Shown piece after piece: positions 1 to 6,353 of a stretch of 7,163 nucleotides of DNA. Position 1 is the first letter of the stretch. Each line of letters opens with the position of its first letter. A program made the position numbers and the translations under genes. Source of the stretch: Candidatus Methanoperedens sp. (GTDB lineage: Archaea > Halobacteriota > Methanosarcinia > Methanosarcinales > Methanoperedenaceae); assembly GCA_028679855.1 (NCBI GenBank), contig JAJRAP010000161.1, positions 1-7,163 on the forward strand. Reading direction: 5' to 3'. Under the pieces are notes generated by a model. The model searched no databases, was not told where the DNA came from, and saw nothing but the letters and a program-made list of their open reading frames with translations.

Positions 1-51
1 GAAGTTAAAACAGAGCTGGTAAAGACAAATCCTGCTCTGGCAAAATATTAG
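1..51 (+). CDS. rps19e: Ribosomal protein S19e, C-terminal end (partial)
   Basis: The window opens inside a reading frame that encodes 16 residues (EVKTELVKTNPALAKY) before a TAG stop. The sequence fits the C-terminal helix of archaeal S19e, which typically ends in a lysine- and glutamate-rich helix followed by a P-x-L-x-K-Y tail. The position directly upstream of a PDCD5 gene supports this, because rpS19e-PDCD5 is a widely conserved archaeal gene pair. S19e is a small-subunit ribosomal protein needed for 30S maturation. Only the tail is visible, so the call rests on the short match plus context. Confidence 0.68.
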   Translation, partial: EVKTELVKTNPALAKY

Positions 52-59
52 TTTTGGAG

Positions 60-81
60 ACCCCGTACTTAAGTACGGGGT
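60..81. repeat. Perfect palindrome / hairpin between rps19e and PDCD5
   Basis: Positions 61-80 form a perfect 20-base palindrome (CCCCGTAC-TTAA-GTACGGGG), extended by an A-T pair at 60/81. As RNA or single-stranded DNA it would fold into a GC-rich stem of 8-9 pairs with a TTAA loop. It sits 9 bases after the S19e stop and 11 bases before the PDCD5 ATG, filling most of the 41-base gap. No T tract follows, so it is not a textbook terminator. It could be an RNA-processing or mRNA-stabilising hairpin in the cotranscript, a protein-binding site, or a remnant end of an IS200/IS605-type element, whose ends are subterminal hairpins of this size. The sequence alone does not choose between these. Confidence 0.85.
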
Positions 82-92
82 TTGATATAAAC

Positions 93-431
93 ATGGATGA
101 AGATCTCGAAGAGATAAGAAGGCGCAAGCTTGAGCAGTTGCAGCAGCAGCAGTATAGCGGTCAGGCGCAGGCTGCCCAGCAGGAGCAGGCGCGCGCTGAG
201 TATGATGCAAAAAAAGCTGCCATCATGCGCCAGATACTCACGCCTGAAGCCCGCGAGCGCCTGAACACTCTTAAGATGACAAAACCCGAACTTGTAGCAA
301 GCGTGGAAGCGCAGTTGATCTCTATGGCGCAGAGCGGAAGGCTGACCGGGATGATCGACGATGCAAAGCTCAAGGCGCTGCTTCTGCAACTTCAGCCAAA
401 GAAGCGCGAGATGCAGATCAGAAGGGTTTGA
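93..431 (+). CDS. PDCD5/TFAR19 family DNA-binding protein
   Basis: The 112-residue product matches the archaeal PDCD5 (TFAR19) family in length and pattern. It has an N-terminal acidic/basic helix (DLEEIRRRKLEQLQ), a Gln/Ala-rich coiled stretch (about residues 16-40), and a compact helical core with the family-typical LTPEARERLNTLKMTKPELV and QLISMAQSGRL segments, ending in a basic tail. Archaeal members are small helical bundles that bind nucleic acid; the cellular role in archaea is not settled. I chose ATG 93 over an in-frame TTG at 54 because family members begin just before the LEEIRRR helix, and a TTG start would translate the palindrome. No clear Shine-Dalgarno precedes ATG 93. It probably shares a transcript with rps19e upstream. 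Its last 14 bases overlap the convergent cysS homologue. Confidence 0.9.
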   Translation: MDEDLEEIRRRKLEQLQQQQYSGQAQAAQQEQARAEYDAKKAAIMRQILTPEARERLNTLKMTKPELVASVEAQLISMAQSGRLTGMIDDAKLKALLLQLQPKKREMQIRRV

Positions 432-1635
432 AGAGGCTCAATCCGAGTATTGAGTCCATAGTTCTGAACGTTTCAAGTATCTTTCTACTTGATCCTTTGT
501 CCGGCTCCATACCTATTACAGCATCTGAAAGCTCTTCCATTATCTTCAAAGCCTTCCCTGTATCCAGGTTATCATTCATGACCTTCTCGAATTTTTTGAG
601 AGCTTTCATGGCGATCTTCTCCACATCATCAACTCCTTTTGCGCGCTTGATTCGTTCAATGGCGCAATGGATCTTCTCAAGGTTTTCCCCCGCTTCCTCA
701 AGTCCATGGAACGTGAAATTAAGTCTTCTCCTGTAGCTCATTGATAGCAGCAGGTACTTTATCACCATCGGCCTGTATCCCTTTTCCAGAAGGTCGTGCA
801 AAGTGTAGAAATTACCCATGGATTTTGACATTTTCCTTCCATCTATCATCAGGTGCCTTGTGTGAAGCCAGTATTTTGACGGGTTCTCCCCAAACGCCCC
901 GAAGTTCTGCGCCATTACGGTCTCATGATGTGGAAATATATTGTCCACACCTCCTACGTGAATATCAAAACGTGTTCCAAGGTGTTTCGTACACATAGCC
1001 GAACATTCTATATGCCAGCCCGGTCTTCCCTTCCCAAGTTCAGTCTCCCAAAAGACATTCCCGTCTTCTTTCTCATATGATTTCCAGAGCGCAAAATCCG
1101 ATATTATGGCAGAATCCTCCCCCCATTCATCTCGTTTTATTTTCTTTTTTCCTGGAACAAGCTTCAGATGAGAGAGTTCCCCCCATCTATTGAATCTTGA
1201 TACATCGTAATATACTGTGCCGTCTTTTCCACGGTATGCATACCCATTGTCCACAATTTTTTTAATTATTCCTATTATTTCAGGAACATGCTCCGTGGCT
1301 CTTGGAAAAACATCGGCAGGGAGTAAATTCAATTTCTCCATATCCTCAAAGAATATTCTTGAATAATATTCTGTCAGTTCTTGCAGTGTCTTTCCTTCTT
1401 TCCTTGCTGTGGCTATTGCTTTATCCTCTACATCAGTAAGGTTCATCACCCTTTTTACCCTGAATCCTCTGAACCTCAGGTACCGAACAAGCACATCCTC
1501 GAATACGAACGTCCTGAAATTCCCGATGTGGGCATACTGGTACACTGAAGGTCCGCATGTGTATATCCCCACCACATCGCTCAGAGGTTGGAACTCTTCT
1601 TTTTTTCGCGATAGCGTGTTAAATAGCTTTAGCAC
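418..1635 (-). CDS. cysS: Cysteinyl-tRNA synthetase homologue, C-terminally short
   Basis: A 405-residue class I synthetase. The start MLKLFNTLSRKKEEF and the CGPSVYQYAHIGN block (Cys27, HIGH-type motif 36-39) are typical of CysRS. So are MNLTDVEDK (64-72), GRPGWHIECSAM with Cys211, FPHHE (His236), and KMSKS (268-272). Cys27, Cys211 and His236 align with three of the four E. coli zinc ligands (Cys28, Cys209, His234). The fourth, Glu238 in E. coli HHENE, is Val240 here (HHETV), and the DIHGGG loop reads DIHVGG. The helical bundle domain is present (about 300-400), but the protein stops at LGLSLFKPF, where E. coli CysRS (461 residues) continues into its anticodon-binding domain. Translation starts at GTG 1635, one base after the permease stop, with a strong AGGAGG. 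It is probably a working tRNA-Cys ligase, but a cysteine:small-molecule ligase paralogue (compare MshC) is an alternative. Confidence 0.9.
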   Translation of the reverse strand: MLKLFNTLSRKKEEFQPLSDVVGIYTCGPSVYQYAHIGNFRTFVFEDVLVRYLRFRGFRVKRVMNLTDVEDKAIATARKEGKTLQELTEYYSRIFFEDMEKLNLLPADVFPRATEHVPEIIGIIKKIVDNGYAYRGKDGTVYYDVSRFNRWGELSHLKLVPGKKKIKRDEWGEDSAIISDFALWKSYEKEDGNVFWETELGKGRPGWHIECSAMCTKHLGTRFDIHVGGVDNIFPHHETVMAQNFGAFGENPSKYWLHTRHLMIDGRKMSKSMGNFYTLHDLLEKGYRPMVIKYLLLSMSYRRRLNFTFHGLEEAGENLEKIHCAIERIKRAKGVDDVEKIAMKALKKFEKVMNDNLDTGKALKIMEELSDAVIGMEPDKGSSRKILETFRTMDSILGLSLFKPF

Positions 1636-1636
1636 C

Positions 1637-2383
1637 CTACATCCTCCTGAAACTCAAAACACCTATACTCATTGCTATTAATGAAAAAAGAAGCATCATC
1701 GCAACATCAAGGAATATCGGGAACTGATGTGGGCCCAGGATAATTCCCCTTACCGCATCCACTCCGTATGTGAGAGGATTAATGAAAGTAACAACAGAAA
1801 GCCACCCTGAAAGATTACTTACCGGGAACAGCGCGCCGCTAAAGAAGAACATAGGCCACATAACGAAGTTTATTACAAGAGTGAAACCTTCAGGACTTTT
1901 AAGGTTCGCACCTATCACAAGCCCTATGCTGACCATAGCGATCGAGATCAGAAGAAGCATGAGAAAGGCATTTATGATGACGATCGGTGTAAGCGGAACG
2001 CTGATAAAAAGACCGATGATAAGCAGGAAAACTACCTGTATCATAGCATCTGTCGCCCCGCCCAGCACCTTTCCAGCAAATACGCTGGCTCTTGATACAG
2101 GCGCCACGAGCACTTCTTTTAAAAAGTCAAGTTTCCTGTCCCAGATGATATAGACACCATAGAAAAGCGATGCAAAAAGCACTGTCATGACAACTATGCC
2201 GGGATAGATAAAAATCTGATAGCTGTACCCCTGAACTGTTTCAATGGTCGAACCCACACCTGCCCCGAATGCGAATATCCATAACAGCGGCGAGACTATG
2301 GATGAGATCACGCGCTCTTTCTCCCGCATATATATCTTGGCTTCTCGAAGCCATATGGCATATATTCCTTCTATCTCGCTCAT
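1637..2383 (-). CDS. ABC-2 type transporter permease
   Basis: A 248-residue integral membrane protein with about six hydrophobic segments (roughly 25-44, 58-80, 110-130, 134-158, 168-186, 226-245). A charged loop (WDRKLDFLKEVLVAPVSR, 81-98) and a re-entrant FFFSGALFPVSNL followed by NPLTYGVDAVRG (202-213) are hallmarks of the ABC-2 family (DrrB/NodJ type). With the ATPase encoded immediately upstream it would form an exporter in the cytoplasmic membrane. Its ATG overlaps the ATPase stop by four bases (ATGA), so the two are translationally coupled. The substrate cannot be read from sequence; relatives export drugs, polysaccharides or lipids. Confidence 0.92.
   Translation of the reverse strand: MSEIEGIYAIWLREAKIYMREKERVISSIVSPLLWIFAFGAGVGSTIETVQGYSYQIFIYPGIVVMTVLFASLFYGVYIIWDRKLDFLKEVLVAPVSRASVFAGKVLGGATDAMIQVVFLLIIGLFISVPLTPIVIINAFLMLLLISIAMVSIGLVIGANLKSPEGFTLVINFVMWPMFFFSGALFPVSNLSGWLSVVTFINPLTYGVDAVRGIILGPHQFPIFLDVAMMLLFSLIAMSIGVLSFRRM
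1643..1648 (-). promoter_or_regulatory. Shine-Dalgarno site of cysS inside the permease end
   Basis: On the minus strand AGGAGG lies 7 bases before the GTG start of the cysS homologue. It is made from the two consecutive arginine codons that close the permease (Phe-Arg-Arg-Met-stop). This site decides the GTG start at 1635 and implies cotranscription with, and translational coupling to, the ABC permease. Confidence 0.8.
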
Positions 2384-3372
2384 TTTTTCATCATCCTCTC
2401 CCAGAAACCGCCCTCTGCTTCAGCCTCGCGGATCTCCCTGCCAGTATAATGCATGAACACGTCGTTCAACGTCCCGCTTCTTACCTCCACGAAATCAATG
2501 GGTCCTGTGTGTGTGAGAAGATCCTGCAGGTGCTTGCTTGCGTCCTTTATTGAAATGTAGAGCAGTCCATCTTTTTCTTCTATTTTCCTGACATATTCAA
2601 GCTTTTTCAATTCTTCTGTATCCGGGATTCGCGGTTTGAGTTTGACTACATCTGTGACTATTTGATTCTTGAGTTCTGACGGTGAATCAAGCACGACGAT
2701 CTTTCCATAATCGATGATGGCTATCCTGTCGCACAAACTCTCAGCTTCTTCCATGTAGTGAGTTGTTAACATGACTGTCATGCACTCCTTTACCGCAAGG
2801 TCGCTGATGTATTCCCAGATATGTTCCCTTGTCTGGGGATCAAGACCGAGCGTTGGCTCATCAAGGAAAAGTATCTTTGGATGATGCATTATTCCGCGCG
2901 CAAGTTCTAGCCGCCGGCGCATGCCGCCCGAGTAAGTATTGACAAGATCATCCGCGCGCTTTTCAAGGTTCACGATAGAGAGCACTTCCTGGATGCGCTG
3001 CTTCCTTATTTCACGCGGAACGCCAAAGAGAAGGTTGTGCATCTGGAGGTTCTCCAGTCCCGTGAGAAGGTCGTCCACGCTTGGCGCCTGGAAAACGATG
3101 CCTATGGACTTCCTGACCTTTCCCGGCTCTTTCACGATATCAAAGCCATTCACCCAGGCTCTCCCTGATGTTGGTTTCAGGATGGTGCAAAGCATTGAGA
3201 TAAGGGTGGTTTTTCCGGCTCCGTTGGGACCCAGGAGACCGAATATCTCACCCTCTTTGACTTCAAGGTTCATGCTGTCAACGGCAGAAATTTTGCCGTA
3301 TTTCCGGGTGAGAGCTTCAGTTTTTATGACCACAGGCTCCCGACTGAAGCTCCCTTCAGTTTTGGTGTGCAT
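2380..3372 (-). CDS. ABC transporter ATP-binding protein (DrrA/CcmA type)
   Basis: A 330-residue ABC ATPase with every catalytic motif in place: Walker A GPNGAGKT (48-55), Q-loop Gln95 (FQAPS), signature YSGGMRRR (147-154), Walker B ILFLDEPT (167-174, with Asp171 and catalytic Glu172), D-loop GLDP and H-loop His205 (TTHYMEEAE). After about residue 235 it continues into a ~95-residue C-terminal domain, as in DrrA-type exporters, ending in a basic WERMMKK tail. It powers the ABC-2 permease encoded just downstream and overlapping by four bases. It is the first gene of the minus-strand unit that also includes the cysS homologue. ATG 3372 has no Shine-Dalgarno, but a TATTTAAA element centred about 23 bases upstream suggests a leaderless transcript. 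Confidence 0.94.
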   Translation of the reverse strand: MHTKTEGSFSREPVVIKTEALTRKYGKISAVDSMNLEVKEGEIFGLLGPNGAGKTTLISMLCTILKPTSGRAWVNGFDIVKEPGKVRKSIGIVFQAPSVDDLLTGLENLQMHNLLFGVPREIRKQRIQEVLSIVNLEKRADDLVNTYSGGMRRRLELARGIMHHPKILFLDEPTLGLDPQTREHIWEYISDLAVKECMTVMLTTHYMEEAESLCDRIAIIDYGKIVVLDSPSELKNQIVTDVVKLKPRIPDTEELKKLEYVRKIEEKDGLLYISIKDASKHLQDLLTHTGPIDFVEVRSGTLNDVFMHYTGREIREAEAEGGFWERMMKK

Positions 3373-3484
3373 GAGTGATTATACGTTTTCTTTAAATAAA
3401 AACATAGAGGAAAAACATTAAAGAGTTCATAATGCAATTCAAACTCAAAACCATACTTATAATTCTAAAGGTTTAAGACAAACT
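3373..3484. promoter_or_regulatory. Divergent promoter region (ABC unit / trmJ-mmp14 unit)
   Basis: An AT-rich 112-base spacer between divergent starts. For the plus-strand unit, ACTTATAATT at 3455-3464 resembles an archaeal TATA box centred about 25 bases before the trmJ ATG. For the minus-strand unit, TATTTAAA (3391-3398, read on the minus strand) is centred about 23 bases before the ATPase ATG. Both spacings would place transcription starts at or next to the start codons, and neither start has a well-placed Shine-Dalgarno, so leaderless mRNAs are likely on both sides. This is inferred from consensus and spacing only. Confidence 0.5.
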
Positions 3485-4189
3485 ATGGCACAACTTTCCT
3501 TCCGCGTCATCCTCGTTGAACCATTATACAGCGGCAATGTGGGGTCAGTCGCCCGCGTTATGAAGAACTTTGGTTTTTGTGAACTTGTGCTTGTTTCGCC
3601 ATGCGATATCGACATAAAAGCGAAGGTTATGGCTGTCCACGCATATGATATAATAGAGAACGCAAAGATCGAATTCTCACTTTTCGATGCGGTCAGGGAT
3701 TCAAATATAGTTGTTGGAATGACCGGAAATCCGGGTAAGACAGATAACAAACACATGAGACTGCCTGCCCTGTCTCCCAGAAAGCTCAAGGAAAAACTCA
3801 CTGGCAGAGGCGGAGTTATCTCGCTTGTTTTCGGGAGAGAGGATCACGGGCTGCAGAACGAAGAGCTTGAGATGTGCGACTTGATCGTGAATATCCCGAC
3901 AAGCCCTGAATATCCAAGCATGAACCTCTCGCATGCGGTCTCAATTGTGCTGTATGAACTGAGCGATATCAGAGGAGGAAATACATATCTTGCTGACCAT
4001 TTTGACATAGATCTATTATACGAACACATTGATGAAGTACTGGATGATATTGAATACAAGGAGCACAAGGAAGACAAGACAAAGCTTATGCTGCGCCGGA
4101 TACTTGGACGGGCTGAACTGACAGGGCGCGAAGTACAGACCCTGAGAGGCGTTCTGCGCCGCATACAATGGAAGTTGAATAAACTATGA
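3485..4189 (+). CDS. trmJ: TrmJ-like tRNA 2'-O-ribose methyltransferase (SPOUT family)
   Basis: A 234-residue SpoU/TrmH-type SPOUT methyltransferase with the three knot-fold motifs in order. Motif 1 is EPLYSGNVGSVARVMKNFG (12-30, with Asn18 and the catalytic-type Arg24). Motif 2 is SLVFGREDHGLQNEEL (113-128). Motif 3 is IPTSPEYPSMNLSHAVSIVLYEL, in two parts across 137-159. The IPTxPEYPSxN wording and the FGRE...GL.NEE block are characteristic of the TrmJ branch, which methylates the ribose at tRNA position 32 using S-adenosylmethionine; the archaeal Sulfolobus enzyme is cytidine-specific. A ~60-residue charged C-terminal extension (about 175-234) follows, as is usual for TrmJ. The position-32 specificity is family inference. 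The stop overlaps the next start by four bases. Confidence 0.9.
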   Translation: MAQLSFRVILVEPLYSGNVGSVARVMKNFGFCELVLVSPCDIDIKAKVMAVHAYDIIENAKIEFSLFDAVRDSNIVVGMTGNPGKTDNKHMRLPALSPRKLKEKLTGRGGVISLVFGREDHGLQNEELEMCDLIVNIPTSPEYPSMNLSHAVSIVLYELSDIRGGNTYLADHFDIDLLYEHIDEVLDDIEYKEHKEDKTKLMLRRILGRAELTGREVQTLRGVLRRIQWKLNKL

Positions 4190-5691
4190 CAAATCCTGTT
4201 AATTTAATCCTTGGGTGCCTGTTCGGCACAAAACCAAGAATTGCGGAAAGCCAGATCATCCGCCCTGCCGAACTAAAAGGGGACCCAAGGATGGGCGAAG
4301 TAATACAGTTCTTTATCGTGGCGTCAGTGGAGGTGGGAAATACCACGACCAAGTGCATCCTGACAGCAACGAACATGAAGGACGGGCGGACACGGCTTTT
4401 GAACAAGACCGTAAAGATGACAAGGGATGTGAGGAAGCCAAAACCAAGCGAGAGGATATTTGGCTCGACGCTGAGCGGTGTATCGCTGACAAGGGAATCA
4501 ATAGCTGAGCTTGTCCGTGACACGCTCATTGAAGCTCATGAGGCTGTTAACCTTGATATAACTTCAGACCTTGATTTTGCAGTTAGATCCACCGGGGTCG
4601 TGGCTGGATTCTCTTCTCCTCATGAAGTTGGTGAATTCATAAAAGCGCTTGCTGACGGCTGTCTTTTTGCTGGAATTCCGCCGAAAAAGATGGTTCCTGC
4701 CATGTCAATCGATAATGTGCCATTAAAGTTCAGGGATCATACTCTTATAGATAAGATCGTATTTAACGGCGCTGTGGGCGGTGTGCTTCCTCCCGTGGGT
4801 TCAACAGGTGTTGAGATAGTGGCGAACGAGATGGAGGGCGAACTCTCGACCGCTGGCATCAAGGAAGGCGCAAAATGGGCAGGGGTCGACTATAGGAACC
4901 CTGTGTTTTCCATGGATTTTGGAACCACGCTCAAGGGACGCATCACGAATGGGGATATTCCATATGCAAGGACCGTCGCCAACATGTGCGGCTTTGCAGG
5001 AGCTATTCCCGATGCTGTGATAAAAGGCACCGGGCTTGTGGACAGAAGATACGGTGCAGCGCTTGACCTGTTCCATAATAATAAAGAGCGCTTGATATGG
5101 CTGACAAAAGGGGGTACGATCGAAAAATACGCAAAGGAGATCCATGAAAGGATATCTATCGAGCTTGTTCCAGAGAACAGGGACAGATACGGGAGCGTGC
5201 CCGTTGACCCGACTGCTGCAAGGGATATAGGCGTTGCGCTCCTGGGGTGCGATGTTGGCACGAACGGAAGCCTTATGCCTGAGCTAACTAATATTGGCGC
5301 AGAGATATATTCCAAACACGGTCTGAAGACTATGTTCGCTACACTTGATCTTGTTTCTGCCATGATAGTCGAACGGATGGTTAAGCTTGCAAAAGATAAC
5401 CAGCTTATTACTGAAAAAACATCCATAGGTCTAACAGGCAGGGCAGCTATCACAGGTTGTAAACCATACCTTATATTAAAGGCAATCAAAAAACTCGGGC
5501 TTTATGATTCTCCCCGTGACCATGTGGTTTTCGTGGACGACGGGCTTGCTCGCGGCGCTGCTGTTATGGCGCGGTGCATGAACTCAATGGGTGTTGTGAA
5601 AAATCCCATCGGCGGCATACGCGGTGGCAGATGCGTCCTGAACCAGCGCATAGAATATTATAGAAGATCAAAGGAGAAGGCACAACTTTAA
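4186..5691 (+). CDS. Methanogenesis marker protein 14 (ASKHA-fold ATPase-like)
   Basis: A 501-residue protein recognised as methanogenesis marker 14, found in genomes with the methyl-coenzyme M reductase pathway; its function is unknown. The family opening is clear (KPRIAESQI...ELKGDPRMG). It has features of the acetate kinase/Hsp70/actin fold related to 2-hydroxyacyl-CoA dehydratase activators. These are a first phosphate loop VEVGNTTTK (48-56), a second SMDFGTTLKG (242-251), LTGRA (416-420), and a C-terminal DDGLARGAAVMARC (451-464) in the adenosine-binding position. The NEMEGELSTAGIKEGAKW block (about 214-231) is highly family-like. No clustered CxxC metal-binding pair is visible, so an iron-sulfur role is not evident. 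ATG 4186 overlaps the trmJ stop (ATGA). ATP binding is inferred from the fold. Confidence 0.92.
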   Translation: MTNPVNLILGCLFGTKPRIAESQIIRPAELKGDPRMGEVIQFFIVASVEVGNTTTKCILTATNMKDGRTRLLNKTVKMTRDVRKPKPSERIFGSTLSGVSLTRESIAELVRDTLIEAHEAVNLDITSDLDFAVRSTGVVAGFSSPHEVGEFIKALADGCLFAGIPPKKMVPAMSIDNVPLKFRDHTLIDKIVFNGAVGGVLPPVGSTGVEIVANEMEGELSTAGIKEGAKWAGVDYRNPVFSMDFGTTLKGRITNGDIPYARTVANMCGFAGAIPDAVIKGTGLVDRRYGAALDLFHNNKERLIWLTKGGTIEKYAKEIHERISIELVPENRDRYGSVPVDPTAARDIGVALLGCDVGTNGSLMPELTNIGAEIYSKHGLKTMFATLDLVSAMIVERMVKLAKDNQLITEKTSIGLTGRAAITGCKPYLILKAIKKLGLYDSPRDHVVFVDDGLARGAAVMARCMNSMGVVKNPIGGIRGGRCVLNQRIEYYRRSKEKAQL

Positions 5692-5782
5692 AATTCAGTG
5701 ACACATATGAATATATTAGGATATATACAACGAAAAAGGGACTTATTAATTTATTGTGTTTTTCAGGTTTGGTTTGAAACGA

Positions 5783-5856
5783 GAACACGGATGACACGGA
5801 TCAGACGGATTTTCACGGATCCGTGTGCATCTGTGTCATCCGTGCCATCCGTGTTC
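5783..5856. repeat. CACGGAT-unit inverted repeat (28-base arms)
   Basis: The left arm 5783-5810 and right arm 5829-5856 are inverted copies matching at 24 of 28 positions. The 18-base centre contains a perfect 12-base palindrome (CACGGATCCGTG, 5814-5825). Each arm is itself built from units of 9-10 bases (ACACGGATG, ACACGGATC, AGACGGATT on the left; ATCTGTGTC, ATCCGTGCC, ATCCGTGTT on the right). An outer TGAAA/TTTCA pair flanks both arms. The unit resembles the dispersed intergenic CACGGAT/ATCCGTG palindromes seen in many archaeal and bacterial genomes (recognition from memory). It could form a long cruciform or RNA hairpin. Whether it is a mobile repeat, a protein-binding array or a processing signal is open. 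Confidence 0.85.
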
Positions 5857-5890
5857 TATTTCATGGTTTTTCTCTTAACCGATGACGAAT

Positions 5891-5894
5891 GGAG
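5891..5894 (+). promoter_or_regulatory. Shine-Dalgarno site deciding the DUF1890 start
   Basis: GGAG lies six bases before ATG 5901. An in-frame ATG four codons earlier (5889) overlaps this site and would add only Met-Glu-Tyr-Asn. The family consensus begins MKALLMMGCPE, so 5901 is the better start. Confidence 0.7.
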
Positions 5895-5900
5895 TATAAT

Positions 5901-6353
5901 ATGAAAGCGCTTCTTATGATGGGATGCCCTGAACTGCCTGTACAGACCGCGGTGGCACTGTATATTGCAAATAAATTGAACAACGAAGGCTTCGAGGTCA
6001 CTTCGGCAGGAAATAAGGCTGCGATCAGCCTTCTATTGAATTCAGACCCTGAAAAGCACTATATCAAAAAGGTGATGGACCTTGACAGGTGCATAGGCGC
6101 TCTTGCTGAGAAGGAAATGGATTTTGACCTTTGTTTCGTGTTCATTCACAGCGACAGCGGGATAACGTATCTTGCAACAGTCAGATCGCTCTCGAAGGCA
6201 AAGACCGTGGCTGTGATCTTCGGGAAAGATATTGAGCCGCTCATTGAATCGAGCGCGGGTTCGATCATCATCGCAGCAAAAGCTGTGCATAATCCAACGC
6301 CTCTCCGGGCGCAGATAGACGGGGTGAAGTCATGGGCTGCATTGACGAAATGA
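5901..6353 (+). CDS. DUF1890 family protein (methanogen-associated)
   Basis: A 150-residue protein matching the DUF1890 family, which is restricted to methanogens and related archaea and has no established function. The N-terminus MKALLMMGCPELPVQTAVAL carries a conserved Cys9 in a GCPE turn, followed by a helix and a strand that look like the start of a Rossmann-like alpha/beta fold. A second hallmark is DLCFVFIHSDSGITY (76-90), with His83 and Ser86. The C-terminal half has a beta strand (KTVAVIFG, 101-108) and a hydrophobic SIIIAAKAVHNPTPLR stretch. No signal peptide or membrane helix is seen, so it is cytoplasmic. The stop lies 22 bases inside the downstream DUF1894 gene, implying cotranslation and possibly a complex. 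The separation from mmp14 by the inverted repeat leaves open whether they share a transcript. Confidence 0.85.
   Translation: MKALLMMGCPELPVQTAVALYIANKLNNEGFEVTSAGNKAAISLLLNSDPEKHYIKKVMDLDRCIGALAEKEMDFDLCFVFIHSDSGITYLATVRSLSKAKTVAVIFGKDIEPLIESSAGSIIIAAKAVHNPTPLRAQIDGVKSWAALTK

Larger units (their letters stand above)
5692..5900. other. Intergenic spacer upstream of DUF1890 gene
   Basis: A 209-base gap with no credible gene. The first part is AT-rich and holds TATA-like strings (for example TATATA at 5722-5727 and TTATTAATTTATT at 5743-5755) that could drive a separate DUF1890-DUF1894 transcript. The second part is the CACGGAT inverted repeat listed separately. If a promoter lies in the AT-rich half, the repeat would be part of a long structured 5' leader. 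Confidence 0.5.

Noticed and set aside
54..92. N-terminal extension of the PDCD5 protein from TTG 54
   Set aside because: It would translate the palindrome and add 13 residues that do not fit the family; ATG 93 matches the conserved start.
428..998. Plus-strand open frames opposite cysS
   Set aside because: They are antisense to a clearly coding gene, with composition typical of shadow frames and no recognisable family.
418..1635. Calling the short CysRS an MshC enzyme
   Set aside because: The N-terminal half and signature motifs are closer to ordinary CysRS, and no mycothiol genes are visible; the resemblance is only in length and the missing Glu ligand.
3701..5489. Several long minus-strand open frames opposite trmJ and mmp14
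   Set aside because: They are Ser/Arg/Pro-rich antisense shadows without domains or ribosome sites, lying over well-recognised genes.
5783..5856. CRISPR-like array
   Set aside because: Units are only 9-10 bases, inverted and without spacers; no cas genes are nearby.
5698..5904. A 68-codon plus-strand frame across the spacer before DUF1890
   Set aside because: It reads through the inverted repeat, is low in complexity and has no recognisable domain or ribosome site; the repeat explains the open frame.
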